A DNA stretch of 64,000 nucleotides, from positions 12,586,001 to 12,650,000 of the forward strand of contig OY540812.1 of NCBI GenBank assembly GCA_961205875.1, read 5' to 3'. The DNA comes from Sialis fuliginosa. Taxonomy: Eukaryota > Arthropoda > Insecta > Megaloptera > Sialidae. A model generated the notes under the pieces. The model worked only from the letters and a program-made list of their open reading frames with translations. It did not search any database and had not been told where the DNA came from. Each line of letters begins with the position of its first letter. Position 1 is the stretch's first letter. The position numbers and the translations under genes were made by a program. Positions 24,374 to 36,745 of this stretch are shown piece after piece.

Positions 24374-24848
24374 ACAAAACACGTTACCAATGCAAAATGA
24401 CTTTTTACATTCATCTATCTTTCTCTTATACATTTACTCATTTCTCTCTCACGCATAACCGATGTTTAGTGACTTATACGCTATTCATCCATCATTCTCT
24501 TGTACATCTATTCACGCATTTTATTTATTATTTTATTTATTATTCTCCTTAACATTTCATCTTTAAAACGTGTCGAATATTAAAATCTATTGAGGTAATT
24601 TCAATTCACTAGTCTCGTTAAAGAAGTTTCACTTCAAAAAATGATTCGTCGTATTAGAAACTCAAAATTTAGGATTTATAGGTATTTCTACGTTAATCTA
24701 TGAAATATTTTCTTTGGTGGTTGATTTTTGGTAGAAAAAATTTACTGACTTTTTATAATCCAATTTTTCTTCTTCATCAATATGTTTCTTGTCAACTGGA
24801 TCATCTCCTTTTCTGACAGCTTCTTGTATACAGTGTGTCTTTATAATA

Positions 24849-24884
24849 TATGTATTATGTGTGTTTGTGTGTGTGTGTGTAACT
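24849..24884. repeat. GT-rich microsatellite
   Basis: An interrupted (GT)n run. The ORF spanning it (24789-25007) is driven by the repeat. Confidence 0.7.
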
Positions 24885-25111
24885 GTCTGTCAAGGAGCAC
24901 AAGGGCACAATGAATATTTTCTTTTTTTTATATGTTACAGTTATTTACAATTATTCCAATTTTTCACAAAATATAATAATATAGGTAATATTTATCAAAA
25001 AATGTAGGTATGTACTACATGTAGGACGTAGGTATTCCTAAAATGTAATTTTGTGAAAATAATTTCTTTATTGCAAATGAGAAACAATTCTAAAGATTAT
25101 TATATGAGTAC

Positions 25112-25150
25112 GTGTATACATATGTATGTATGTATGTAAGTACGTAAGTA
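25112..25150. repeat. ATGT/AAGT tetranucleotide repeat
   Basis: Repeats of TATG and TAAG/TACG tetramers. It is a simple repeat. Confidence 0.6.
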
Positions 25151-25319
25151 CCTTCGTAGACTCAATGTACTCAACGTAAGATAGATATATTTCCATTTGA
25201 AAAATATCATAAAATAGACGGTATAAAATACCAGATAATAACAAAGTAACCATTTTGCACACGACTATAATATAGTTTCAGATATTACAAAAATTTGCAG
25301 AGATCCCATTAACAATAAA

Positions 25320-25537
25320 ATGTTATTGCTAACATTATTTGAAACCGACGTAACAAGTAAACATCAAAAACAAAGTTTAAGCACATTTGGGCCACCATTA
25401 TCAACACTTATTGTGATTTGCGTGTTGGGTGTCTGTGTTGTAGTTTCAAATATTCCTAGTTCAATACCCAAAGTACTACAAACTACGCACATTTGTGTTA
25501 TAACATTCAGACAAATTGCTTTACGGTTCCAGAATTT
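25320..25537 (+). CDS. Possible coding exon, hydrophobic, unrecognised
   Basis: From an ATG a frame runs through STLIVICVLGVCVVVSNIPS, a plausible membrane segment, to NFIN just before a donor-like AAT|GTGAGT at 25538. An acceptor-like TTTGCAG lies at about 25295-25301. Base composition is less AT-biased than its surroundings. No partner exon was found and I do not recognise the sequence. Chance is a real alternative. Confidence 0.22.
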
Positions 25538-25539
25538 CA

Positions 25540-26190
25540 TTAATGTGAGTCTTATTTTAACTACTTAACTATGAATATGTTGTCGTTTTTCTTTGAATTG
25601 CTATTTGTGTATTGTATTCTGAAGCTAATATGAAATTATAATTAATAAATTATTATTTTAATTTGTTAATATATTTAAAAGAACTTAATTGAGGATTTTA
25701 AATTTTAAATTTAAGAATGTTAGTTTTATTTTAACGGTGTCAAAACTTTTATAGAAAAATCGCTATTTAAATTTTTTTAGTGTTTCGGACTAAAAAATAA
25801 AAATAAAAAACACTAATGGAATCAACAATGTGTACAGACTAGTGTTTTAAGACGGACAAACGGGTCACCAATTTTTTTTTACGTTACGGGACAATAGTAC
25901 GCGCTACTCGACTCACAGTTGACAAAAAGGTAAAGCTTTTACTGCAGAATTATTTTATGATTCATAAATATTAAAAGAAAGTTGAACATTATTGTAATGT
26001 CAAATAATATATGTTTATAATGCTGACTATATGTATATTTATTAATAAGAATTAAATTATATATCTTATATTATAAACATGGAACAGAATATAAAAATTT
26101 AATTATAAAAGCAATTGAAATTCGCAGAATTTTAATTTATTTACAATTATGTAGTTGACAATTTTTAAATGTGGTACTGTAGATTTATAT
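25540..26190. other. Unannotated AT-rich stretch
   Basis: No supportable feature was found. Confidence 0.4.
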
Positions 26191-26700
26191 ACGGGGTGTT
26201 TTTGTATATATATTTCGAGCGGATTATTTGCAAAATAACGAATTTTCAGGAAAAATGTTTTAGACAAAAGTTTCATGGTTTTGAAGACGCTGAATATTGA
26301 AATTTTAGATTGACATTGAAAAGGTCACCTTGATAGGTTTTAAGGTTCAACTTTTTTTTTCAAAACTAAACCCGTAACTAAACAAAATTAACTATAAAGA
26401 AAAAAAAGATTTGAGAATCCTTGCTTAAATCTAAGCACTTTTTAAAAAAGTAATAGTTTTCGAGTAAAAATTATTGAAAATCAAAAAAAAAATTTATTTA
26501 CTCTTTCTCGTAGGTTAAGAATTACTGCTACAAAAAATATGAGTTTCCATTTGAAAAAAAAGTTCAACCTTCAAACCTATCAAGATTACCTTTTTAAGGT
26601 CAGCCTATACTTATGTCAATATTCAGCGCCTTTAAAACCATCATACTTTTGTCTGAAACACTTTTTCTGAAAAAAAACCCCGTTATTTTGGAAATAATAC
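26191..26700. mobile_element. Foldback element, ~150 bp arms, ends eroded
   Basis: The left arm (about 26222-26365) and right arm (about 26545-26690) share AGGTTTTAAGGTTCAACTTT-like and CGCTGAATATTGA blocks in inverted orientation. The left terminus ACGGGGTGTTTTT resembles the TACAGGGTG family; the right terminus is degraded. Confidence 0.6.
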
Positions 26701-28614
26701 ACTGGAAAGTATTGAACAAAAACGATATAAGAATGTTCAGTTCTTTTTAAGTTTTTCAATTTAAAACAAGTATAATATATGTAATGAATTTTCTTGGAAA
26801 TATTAAAATCAAAATATATTATTTTATCCTTGTATTAAAGTAGTAAAAATAAAAAATCTTATTAAAAACCAACATTTGATTAAATGATCTAAGTTTACAT
26901 TTTTTAAATGGGATTTATGTATTTTTTTGGAGATTATGTGATTTAAACTAGATACATATTAAAAAATTCCACGAACTTTACCAAAATATAATTTTATTTT
27001 GAATAAAAAAAAGAACAACAATAAATTAATATACTTACTTATACTTATGTACTTTCGAATATCATATATGAGTATGATGATATTATCTTTATCGGAATTT
27101 CATTTAATCATATAAAAATGTACTCTTACTAAAATATATGAAGCAGGCATCCTTGAAGTAAATGAAAAGAATCTTTTATTTTGTTAGATTGAAAAGAAGT
27201 CCTTTGTGGCCCATATTAGTTTGTAAGGGAATCTCGAATCACTGAAACGTTGTCAATGATGTTTTACCCTAGTTCTTGAATAGTTGTAGGTTTAACTGAG
27301 AAAACTTTGTTTTGTAAGTCTCTCTAAAACTACTGATCTAAAGGATTTTGGTTAGGTTGTCATGAATGAAGTTATTTATGATTCTAACTCTTGATATATA
27401 TCTATTCCTACAATTTCGTATGACTTATTGTTAGATTATTATCGTCAGAAAAGTTTATACACGCATTGGTGTCTTCAATATGATTTGAACCTAATTGAAA
27501 TACAATTTACAGTTTATTGATATAAATACAAACGAAATATTTAAAAATTAAATAGTGGAAAGTTCTTATATGATTTGGTGGGTGTGCGGGGGGAGAGTGG
27601 TAGCGATTATATATTGACGACTTAACACATGAGAACTGAGACACATAAATCTTAAACACAATTTAAAACCCACAAAATATGCCATTATAATATTACACAA
27701 CATATAAAATACGATTATATCTAGCTACGCCAATTAGTAAATGGAAACGATCCAAGGCGGGCTAGATCGCGAGTGACGTTATCGCTGTTTGATACTCTGC
27801 ATTTACATTCATGACTGACACCGAAAATTAGATTCCCATAATACGGTTTCCGAGAAATAATGTTTGCAAACGAAAAAGAAGACAAAAACAATAACAGTAG
27901 CATCAAACGAAATGAGAAACTCGAACACACACATACATATGTACATAAATATACATATGTATGTATGCACATACACAAACACATATGTAGAAACAGATAC
28001 ATTATATATATATTATACATATATACAAGCGTGTAGATATTGCTCTTTACAATACAGAAACGGAATGAAAAAGGTTACATTATTAGGATGGATGTTTTAT
28101 CTGCATGGCGTTATAAGTTATTTTATGTTTTTGATTTTACAATAAAACTTATTTGGTCGTGTCTTAAATTATTTTTTTGCGTTCTATCAGTTAGATATAT
28201 ACATATTTTTATTTTCTTATACCTATATATACATAATATGTATAGTATAAGTAATAGTGAAGTCGATTTTTTTCGAAATCCGAATTTTTATGAAATTATC
28301 CATTTTGATCTTTCCTGAATACATTCTGACTATTTTCGCCATGATGTCTGTAAACGCTGCGCTGTACAAACAAATCGTAGAAGAATGAAATTTTATATTT
28401 AAGGTTAATTTTTGTCTGGGAAGAAAACATAATATTTTTGAAAACGATCTTTCAACCGGATACGGATGTTTACCTACGTCGATTTTTGAATTTTTCGAAT
28501 TATAGTGCGAAATAGAGAAAAATGGTCAAGTTAAAAATTGTAGGTAATATTATTATCTATAGTTTATGTTCTATTATTTTTTTCGAAAAAACGAATTTTT
28601 GAAAAAAATTAATT
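26701..28614. other. Unannotated; includes ATGT/CACA simple repeats
   Basis: 27925-28025 is a degenerate ACATATGTATGT/ACACAC simple repeat that generates the spurious ORFs on both strands around 27721-28145. Nothing else was recognised. Confidence 0.4.
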
Positions 28615-28970
28615 ATAATTCAAATGGTTCATAACAGAGGACCTTCTTATATTTATTACAGAGACTGAACAGTGTGGGTGATTCTAAATAATTATTAAAA
28701 AAAATATTTCTGACTAAATCATAAATGTTGGAAAAAAATGTATGGGGAATAAATTATAGATAATAATATAATCGACATTTTTTATCCATAACATTTTTAT
28801 TTTATTTCAAATTTGGTAGTTATTACATATTAAAAAAATCATAGGATACAAAATGTAGAAAATAATAATAATAGTTTATGTTTTAATAAAATAAGAATTG
28901 CGTACACTGTTCACTGTCAGGATTACGTATAAGAAAGTCCCGTGGCTCCCATGGAAGATATTTTAATTTG
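28615..28970. repeat. Dispersed repeat shared with 40.3-40.5 kb
   Basis: 28615-28795 is the reverse complement of much of 40272-40525 (TTCATAACAGAGGA, TGTTGGAAAAAAATGTATGG). 28902-28970 repeats the same end in the other orientation (ACTGTTCACTGTCAG, ACGTATAAGAAAGTCCC). It therefore forms a small foldback with ~45 bp arms. Confidence 0.6.
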
Positions 28971-29224
28971 ACGTTATTGAGGAAAGTGGGGAAACGGATT
29001 GCACCTAAGCAAGACTTATTTTTGTAGTAATGAACCCTTTGCAAATTAGTTATTTACTAAAATGTTCATACGTCCACAATTTCCATTAGTTCGACTCTGT
29101 TAACTAGTGCACAACAACATCACCACCAACAAGATGGGCGTTAAAGGCACAGGGGCGGTTGCAATAATAGTTTTATTTATTCTTGTGAAATGTAGTATAT
29201 TACATTTCCGTTAAATCCATTACG

Positions 29225-29350
29225 AAAGCTGTCTGCTTGAATCAGTGCCGTTGCTCACTCCGCGGGCCGTCGACTTGTGACGCGTCACCCCCACCCTCGG
29301 TTTGCGTGTACCCTCCCACCCATTCACCCTTGCGCACTGTGAAGAGATGT
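29225..29350. promoter_or_regulatory. CpG-rich patch
   Basis: A short GC-rich, CpG-rich block (CTCCGCGGGCCGTCGACTTG, ACGCGTCACCCCCACCC) stands out from AT-rich DNA. No coding frame was recognised. It could be a promoter, enhancer or old insertion. Confidence 0.2.
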
Positions 29351-29770
29351 CACCTATAGCGGGTGAAATAACATTACTGACCTGTCAAGCGGGAAATAAG
29401 AAAACCGAAAACTAGTCAAATATTTCCTTTTGTTCTTATCCGTTTCCAAATTGTAGGTATTATCTGATGATTTTTTCCAATTAATATGCGTGTACCTCTG
29501 TGTGCATGGGTGTGTGTTTGTATACTTATGTAGATTTGTGTGCATATTGCGCTAAATATGCATCCCGATATTGGAATATGCATATTAAATACACTGTTGC
29601 CAGATTGTGACATGGTTAGGTTTATATTTTTCGGGTATGTATGTATGTCATCCATTAAGAGTGAAACAACTTTGAATTTAAATAAAACAAGTTGTATTTG
29701 AGATATAGCGAATCTTTTTATTTCAAGTTAAAGAGCATTTGATACAATTATGTTTTAAAAATAATATCGT

Positions 29771-30418
29771 TCAAATGGCTTCCATTGCTTTGCTTGACAG
29801 CGGTCATCCGAGAGATCTAATTTTGGATGACTCGGGCACATAAGATGGCCTTAATACGCTAATGATGTGAACAACGTTATCCTCAAGGTCGGGAATTGTT
29901 GCTGGGTTATTGGCATAGACCAGAGATTTAACATAACCTCAAAGAAAAAAATCTACGGGCGTCAAATCGTACGATCTTGTGCTTCGTCACTGAAAATGAT
30001 TTTTTGGTCAAAATTGGGATTGGTTTACAACTGCTCCAGAGCAATCAGTGAATACACGGCGCGTGGAATGAACAGTAGGTTTCAGTTCTTGGGCAATTTG
30101 AATTTTGTACAGATAAAAGCCCAAGTTTTTTTTCGCAAAATTTGTCATGATGAAGTGTACAAAAGGGTTGAGTTTTGGCAAATGAGGCGAAATCGAGACG
30201 TTTTGGTTCTGGCGCACATTCTGTGTTACCGTAGCAACTGCTCAATCAGCCACTGAACCACTTTTCTCGAATTTCTTCATAATTCGCCGAATGGTGAGCT
30301 TGGTAGGACGACCGTAAATCGTACGTAACTCGCTGAACGTTTTGCGAACAGAATTCGAATTTTGATAACATTTTTTTACGATTTCGACGCGTTGTTGAAT
30401 CGTGTAGCGCTTAATGGT
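29771..30418 (-). pseudogene. Mariner/Tc1-type transposase, internally deleted
   Basis: The minus strand encodes an N-terminal helix-turn-helix region (IQQRVEIVKKCYQN ... RPTKLTIRRIMKKFEKSG), then LGFYLYKIQIAQELKP. It then jumps from the first catalytic Asp region (the FSDEA-like position) straight to DLTPVDFFLWGYVKSLVYAN, the third-Asp block. The middle of the DDE/D domain is missing. There are also in-frame stops and frame changes. The family is one widespread in insects. Non-functional. The 129-aa plus-strand ORF over it is an antisense shadow. Confidence 0.85.
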
Positions 30419-30569
30419 AAAATGGTGACTATGACAGAATACAATGACAGCAAAATAATTTCAAACATGGCCGCAGTTGGCTGTCAAAATTCAATCATAG
30501 CTATTTATAAGAACACTGAATATATGTATGTAAATGTGAGTCACTATATTGTGGTGGTCCTAGGTTAAA

Positions 30570-31330
30570 AAGATAAACTTTCAAAATCGTAGTTTTTGAG
30601 AAAATAGCAACAATACCTATATATTATATTTTGTACTTTGGTGTAAAAACACCATTTTAATTAGTAGATTTAATCAACGGCACACTAATTGTTAGCAAGA
30701 CTGCGTTGAACGTTTTGTGTAATGACTTTAATTTATTTAAATGTATTAATTTTAGTATTATGTTTTAGTTTTTATTAAGATTGTTATTATATATTTTAAT
30801 TTATCAATCTAAACCAGGGGTGATCAACTTTTGTGATCCTAGTTTATCTTTTCTTTAATATATGATGCGACATACTACCTATTTTAATTGTACAGTATAA
30901 AAAATTGTCAAGTACGAGTCGAAAGACAATAAGAGTAGATAACACTAACATTATAGATTTAAAACCTTTAAAATGTTAACAAAGTTCAGAAACGATATGT
31001 ACCGATGTTTCAATTAGTAGTAATTTAAATATTATCAAAACAATGGCAGCACAATGCATTTTCCATCTGTATTATATTATGTATTTCGGCAGCATTATAA
31101 ATATACATACTCGTATTTCTATTTTTGTGATAACCCATTTGCTCCCCTTAAAAAGCAACAAATACTTTTATTTTTGGAACTGACAGGTATATTATTGGTC
31201 GACCATTTACCACTTAATCAGAAGGCTGTGATAGACAAACAGACAGATAGATAGACACAGTTTTGATTCGGATTTCGGTACAGAACACTAAAAAATTGGA
31301 ATCGTGAATTTCATAACCATACATAAACAG
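30570..31330. other. Unannotated stretch
   Basis: A possible lone element end CAGGGGTGATCAACTTTTG occurs at 30816. No partner end was found. Otherwise nothing was recognised. Confidence 0.35.
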
Positions 31331-31935
31331 GTTTGGGTGTAGGGCATACAAACCGGTTTTAACCGAAACCGGTTAACCGGTTTTTTGTTAAAATTTACCA
31401 AAACCGTAAAACCGGGGTTTTCCCGAAAACCCGAAAGTCAATTATATATATATTTTTTTGTTTCTTTAAATGACAAATAATTTTATTTTTTTATTTTTAT
31501 TTTGTTATTCATAACGCGCAATGTGTAAATAAAAATATTATAGCGGAGTAAATGGAATTTGAAGGTCATTCGTGAAGTGTATAATAATATGTTAATAATA
31601 TTATTAATTATACCATCAAATTGGGAATTGTAAATTCCACATTTGAGATGAAAATAAATAAATAATTTATTTCAATATAATATAATGTATTACAATACAA
31701 AATATATTTGCTATAGCTGCAATTATGGCTTCCACATACTATCACGAACCCCCAGATTGGAATTGTTGGCGGACCCCATAAGAAATTTTTTCTTGGCCAG
31801 GCTTTTTTTCGGCCATTCAATTAATAATTTAAATACGTAAATATACCATTCACTGACTTTTATTTTTGCTCGCCAGGCCAGATCACCCTTAGTCCTAGAC
31901 CCCCAGGCTAGATCCTTGCCCCCCCCCCCTCTCAA
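31331..31935. mobile_element. Possible hAT remnant with CCGGTT palindromes
   Basis: 31340-31430 is a cluster of ACCGGTTAACCGGTTTT-type motifs after TAGGGCATACAAACCGG, similar in style to the TAGGGTTTGCAATC terminus at 33009. A C-rich tail lies at 31890-31935. No matching second terminus or duplication was found. Confidence 0.3.
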
Positions 31936-32544
31936 CGCACTCATATAGGGGTCAATGTTACAATTATAATTTAACTTATTATTGTTACGAATATTAATTA
32001 ATTAAGTTAACATATATTAAAGATTTTTAATTTCATCTTTGTATTTCATAATCTAATTAGACCACTGAGAAATTCTACACTTAAAACAATATTTGGAACT
32101 ATATTCATCACATATTGGAAATCAAATAGAAATTTCCAATTAAAATTATTAACCAATTCAAACGTTGTTTGTCTGGTTTGTAAGCGAAGAATAACAATAC
32201 CTATAGAAAATGTAAAGACACATTAATACCGTCTGTCATTGTCAGTAGAGTTTACGTGCTTGATATGAACAAAATACAAATATAACAAGTTTGAGTGTGT
32301 CAGATTATCTACTTTTGCTAGTCAACGAACGAATATAATTAAAGGCCCGTGCGAATTAGTTTCGATCAGAAAGTTGTGCTCACGTACACCCCTACTAATA
32401 AATAAGTTAAGCTGTTGATACAATGACGGCGGGGATTGACTTTGAGTATAGGCACGTACACAGGAATCTAGCGATTTGGTCAGCGTGTTCTCTGGCGGAG
32501 GTCTTACGAACTACATAGCAGGATTATTTTATAAAATAATGTAA
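31936..32544. other. Unannotated stretch
   Basis: Nothing supportable was found. A slightly GC-richer block at 32260-32520 has no open frame. Confidence 0.35.
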
Positions 32545-32729
32545 TCATAGACATAGAGCATGGATCGCGCATCTGACTCGAAAACAGAACCGTGTCAAAA
32601 GAAAGAGATAGAAATTGGTTTGGGATATACTTGTCCTTTTTTAAACATGAGTGTCTATTTCATTCTTATTAGAAAAAAGAAAACTATTATGTTAATACAG
32701 AATTCACAGTCCATGCTCTATGTCTATGA
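32545..32729. mobile_element. MITE with perfect 20-bp inverted ends
   Basis: The ends TCATAGACATAGAGCATGGA (32545-32564) and its exact complement (32710-32729) enclose 145 bp. No clear duplication was seen. The ORF at 32560-32799 overlaps it and is not a gene. Confidence 0.65.
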
Positions 32730-33008
32730 CTGTAATAGTTATGTATTATCAGACATGGATCCTAAAAGAAGGGTCAGTTGTATTTACCGTATGTGTTAAT
32801 AATAATAATAATATAAAATATTGTCTGTGTATACTAAGTCCCCCCCCTCTTTTCTGAGCCTCATCTCAGATTTTATAATAATGTATAATATATAAACTCA
32901 TAAAAAAAATTAAAGGGTCATTTTTAAAAAGCAAATTTTTAAACAGTTATATCTCAGCGAAAAATGATTGGATTTGCATGATCTAAAGTTCATTCGTGAG
33001 CTTGTACG

Positions 33009-34256
33009 TAGGGTTTGCAATCGCGCAGACTTTTTTTTCCCGCGGGAATTTTGCGGGAAATTCTCAAATCCCGCGGGATTCCGCGGGATCCCGCAGTTTT
33101 TCCAAAAATTTTGTTATTCATACTTAAAGTTACTATTATTTAGTTAACAAAAAAAAAAGTTAACTGTCCCAAAATTTCAAACTCATAGGTCAAACCTGTG
33201 AATGGCTCAAACCGAGTCTTTTTCCCATTTGATTAACATGGGAAAAATTACTTTTTTACTTACGCGTGAATATCTCGTTGAAAACAATTTTGTTTGAAAA
33301 TTTCTCAAGGGAATATTTTGTAGAGAATTAAGTGTTCAATTCATAAATCCAATAAATTTTACGAAATAATTGTTTAAAAATTATCATAAAAATTGGATTT
33401 TACTTTTTATGATAATGTTTAAACGAACATAGCTTTAAAAATATTCGATCTATGATTTGAGCACTTGGGATCTTTTTTGTAATAAATTTAATTCTCTATG
33501 ATATGCTGCTGTAAGAAATTAAAATAAAAAAAAATTTCAACGAGATATTCACGCATAAGTAAAAAAGTAATTTTTCCCATGTTAATCAAATGAGAAAATG
33601 ACTCGGTTTGCGCCGTCCACAGGTTTGATCTATGAGTCTGAAATTTTGGGACAATTAACTTTTGATCTAAAGCTAAAACATAGGCTAGCGGGACCGAAAA
33701 AATAAAAATAAAAATAAATTTAAAAAAACACCCTAGTATATAGGTACGGTATGTCACGTAAAACTAAACCACTAAATATCATTATTTACGGTTGTATTTT
33801 AGGGATAATACTGTTACAAAAATATCGTGTAGATCGAATTTTGTGTATTAAATTTTTGTGGTTAACTTTTATTTAATCTGCTATTCTTCTTCTAAATTTT
33901 TGTATTTTGTATTTTTTATGTTTTTTTTTGTAATCTGGGGGCTGTTCGAGCTTCTTTCGTCGCCTGAGTCGTACTCATTGTCAGTGTAACCACTTAACTA
34001 ATCGTGAACAAGAGATATAATTTACTTCACTAGTTTCATATTCAGTCATCTCAACCTTAATTTTTTTTTTCAAAATTGTTACCTTTTTTTATTCATATTT
34101 ACGCTTTAAAATTATTCAAATCGCACGCGACCTACAAATTCAATGTTCAAAAATTCCGCTTGGATCCCGCACTGAAAGTGCGGGATCCGCAGATCTCCAA
34201 AACGTGCGGGATCCCGCGGGAATGCGGGATCCCGCATTGCGGGATTGCAAACCCTA
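33009..34256. mobile_element. hAT element, 8-bp TSD CTTGTACG
   Basis: It starts TAGGGTTTGCAATC and ends GATTGCAAACCCTA, 14-bp perfect inverted ends. A perfect duplication CTTGTACG lies at 33001-33008 and 34257-34264. Subterminal clusters of GCGGGATCCCGC-type motifs (33040-33100; 34160-34245) look like repeated transposase-binding sites. The interior holds a foldback (33160-33665). No transposase is encoded. Confidence 0.88.
33160..33665. repeat. Foldback inside the hAT, ~125 bp arms
   Basis: Arms 33160-33285 and 33530-33660 carry TTAACTGTCCCAAAATTTCA, AATTACTTTTTTACTTACGC and complements. The spacer also has weak inverted structure. The minus ORF at 33488-33757 runs through one arm and is not a gene. 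Confidence 0.75.
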
Positions 34257-35000
34257 CTTGTACGTTCTAGTTTTTGAATTAAGAACTCAATAACTTTTAT
34301 CATCCTCTGTTGCTCTGTGTCAAGGGTTAAAAGAGTTAGAAAAATTATACCTTAATATTTTATAAACTTTGAAAGTGCAAAAAACGGTGTTCTCTTTAAA
34401 ATGATTCCATAGGATTTTGTAAAAAAGTATTTATTCCTTCCATGATTTCCTTTTTTAAAACATCTAAAAAAACGGTATTTTCTCATTTTTTAGTTTTCTA
34501 GCCACCATTTTGTCAAAAATAGCGAAACCTTAAATGCAAACGTGTTTTTTTAAGTTAATGGTGTCCCAAAAAGTTACCCAAAATTGCAAGTTGCTGTGAT
34601 TTTTTTCATGTTTATAACTGTCAAATGTTTGATTTAAGTAAAGGATATTGTTTTCCATCGTTGAAAAACAATAAGAAACGGAAATTTTTTAAACTACCAT
34701 ATTTCCGCGAAAAATGATTTAATTTTAATGAGCTAGGGCTTTCTTTGAAGTTGATACTTTCTAGTTTTGGAATAATAGACTCAAATTTTTTTTATCATAC
34801 CCCATTATTCCGCACCAAACGTTCAAAGAAAAAAAAGTTAAAAAAAAAATGATTTATGGACTCTGAGAGGGTTTGAAGAGTACAGAAACAATTTTGAAAA
34901 AATGTCTCTACGACATTTAACCATTTAAAAGAAAAGAAATTAAAAGCTATATTAACATTATACATTTTACGCAGATGAAGAAAAAAAACAATTTATTCAC

Positions 35001-36497
35001 GAAAATAACAATACATAGATGTTTTATAAAACAATGATTAAAGTTTTTGGTTGGAAATTCAGCCTATATTCTTTATCCAAATGAACTTTATGAGTTCGTT
35101 CTTAAATCGTTCGTCTGACAGTTAGTTCATTAGCACTAGTCTAGTCTGATGTGAACAAAATCAATGATATTGTTCAGATGAAATAAAAAAAATAAAATAA
35201 TTCAATATTATTCAACCACTAAATTAAAAAATCTAAGAGTAGTGAAGTATTAATGATATTTGTATTTATTAAAATAATATAACTTTATAGTCAATTCCTT
35301 ATTAATCATGACATAAATGTAATCATTGAATAATGTAACACATGATTAGTTTCTAGTTTCATATCAAATCTATGATATCGTTAAATGTTAATTTACGTTT
35401 GTGTATCAATTATTACCATATTAATTATTGTATTAATTATAATATAAATGTGCGCTTATGATTTAAATAAAGCTGGTTTAATTATTATTGTATTGTCTGT
35501 ATAGGGAATGTAAATATTTTTTGCATTTTATAGAAAATATTTAGTTTAATAGTCAGACATCTGAAAAAATTTATGAATAAAAAAAAAAACAAAACTATGC
35601 AATAAAATTTGTGTGTGTGTTTTTCAAGATTTTTTATAGTAACAGTTAATCTCAAAGATTCAATAGGAAGCCATTCTTGAGCCAAGTACAACGAAACGTA
35701 TTAATAGTTTAACAATTGAATGAATTATTTTAAGTCTGTTAGAAAAAAATAATTACAAACATTTCTTATTATCACTAAATAAAACAAAGTTGATGATTTC
35801 TACGCAATCAAAACGTTTGATTCCTGTACTGTTTTGTCGTTCGGAAAAGGCCTCCAAGTCACGATTGTGAAGTGATTAGCTCGATTGTGCCAGATCCTGG
35901 AATTAAAAGTAAATGGCTTTACGTGATTCGCAGGTACCTCAACAATTTCGATATTTCTGTGTCATTTTTATAGATCTATTAGGAATTACAACATACAGTC
36001 AATTGTCTATTGTTGACGTTCTTTAAAATATAAATGTGACGTATTGTTAAAAATTGTTTTGCATAAATAAAAGTTTGAATTCACAATTTTACAACGTGTT
36101 AGTTTCAAAAATGTAAGAAAACTGTCGCAATTACTCAGATTTTTGTAAAAAAAGTAAGTAAAAATAATTAATCATTAATCATTAATCATTAAGTCAATAG
36201 TATTTCAAAATGTACATGAATGTAATGTTCGACAAACATGTATTTATTTCTACAAAATTAGAAATGAGGTTTCAAGAAATAAAATAGTAGTAAAAGAGGG
36301 GGTAAGATGATGGATAAAGGATGAGACACAAAAACATTTCATCTTCAATATAGTTATATATTTAAATTTGTTGATGTTATTTTGCAGTTTTTTTTTGTTC
36401 AAGTAAGGATTGCAATCAAGTTTTATTATTTATAAATAGTGTTTTAACTTTTTAACATATCTACTACGAATCATATACTAAAAGTAAAACATATATT
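35001..36497. other. Unannotated; heptamer repeat and GC-balanced block
   Basis: 36168-36192 has about 3.5 copies of TTAATCA. 35820-35935 is GC-balanced, non-coding and unrecognised. No exon was supported. Confidence 0.35.
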
Positions 36498-36745
36498 TTG
36501 ATACAAACTAAAAATGACATAAAAAGCAAAACGGGTGTGTTAATTGGTGCTCCGTTAGGTTTATCTTTTTGTGGACCCGGTAGGTGGCGCTGGAGTAGAG
36601 ATATTTACGAAAATGTGTATAATGGTCTGATTTTTAAACAAATTATTTTTGGGCAGAATAACGTTTTCCGGGTCAGCTAAAACAACAAGAACAACCCTCC
36701 ATACGTGACAAGTGATGAAATATTAACTCTCGTGCGAATTAATTT
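36498..36745 (+). mobile_element. Decayed Helitron relative
   Basis: It shares GATTTTTAAACAAATTATTTTTGG, in part, plus ACAACCCTC-ATACGTGACA and GAAATATTAACTC blocks with the Helitron at 12566-12881, in the same orientation. The GC-rich tail and CTAG end are lost. A GGTAGGTGGCGCTGGAG block precedes it. Confidence 0.6.

Larger units (their letters stand above)
32890..35000. repeat. Older repeat with internal direct duplication, split by a hAT
   Basis: The start CTCATAAAAAAAATTAAAGG resembles the Tc1-type terminus at 19081. The segment 32930-33008 plus 34265-34320 is repeated, diverged, at 34675-34810 (GCGAAAAATGATT, TTCTAGTTTTTG/TTCTAGTTTTGG). The first copy is cut in two by the hAT at 33009-34256, so this repeat predates that insertion. 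The right boundary is uncertain. Confidence 0.45.

Noticed and set aside
27721-28318. Overlapping 92-99 residue ORFs on both strands
   Set aside because: They run through an ACAC/ATGT simple repeat and have low-complexity Tyr/Cys/Ile content.
29867-30256. Longest ORF, 129 residues, plus strand
   Set aside because: It lies antisense to the mariner transposase relic, whose minus-strand motifs are clear.
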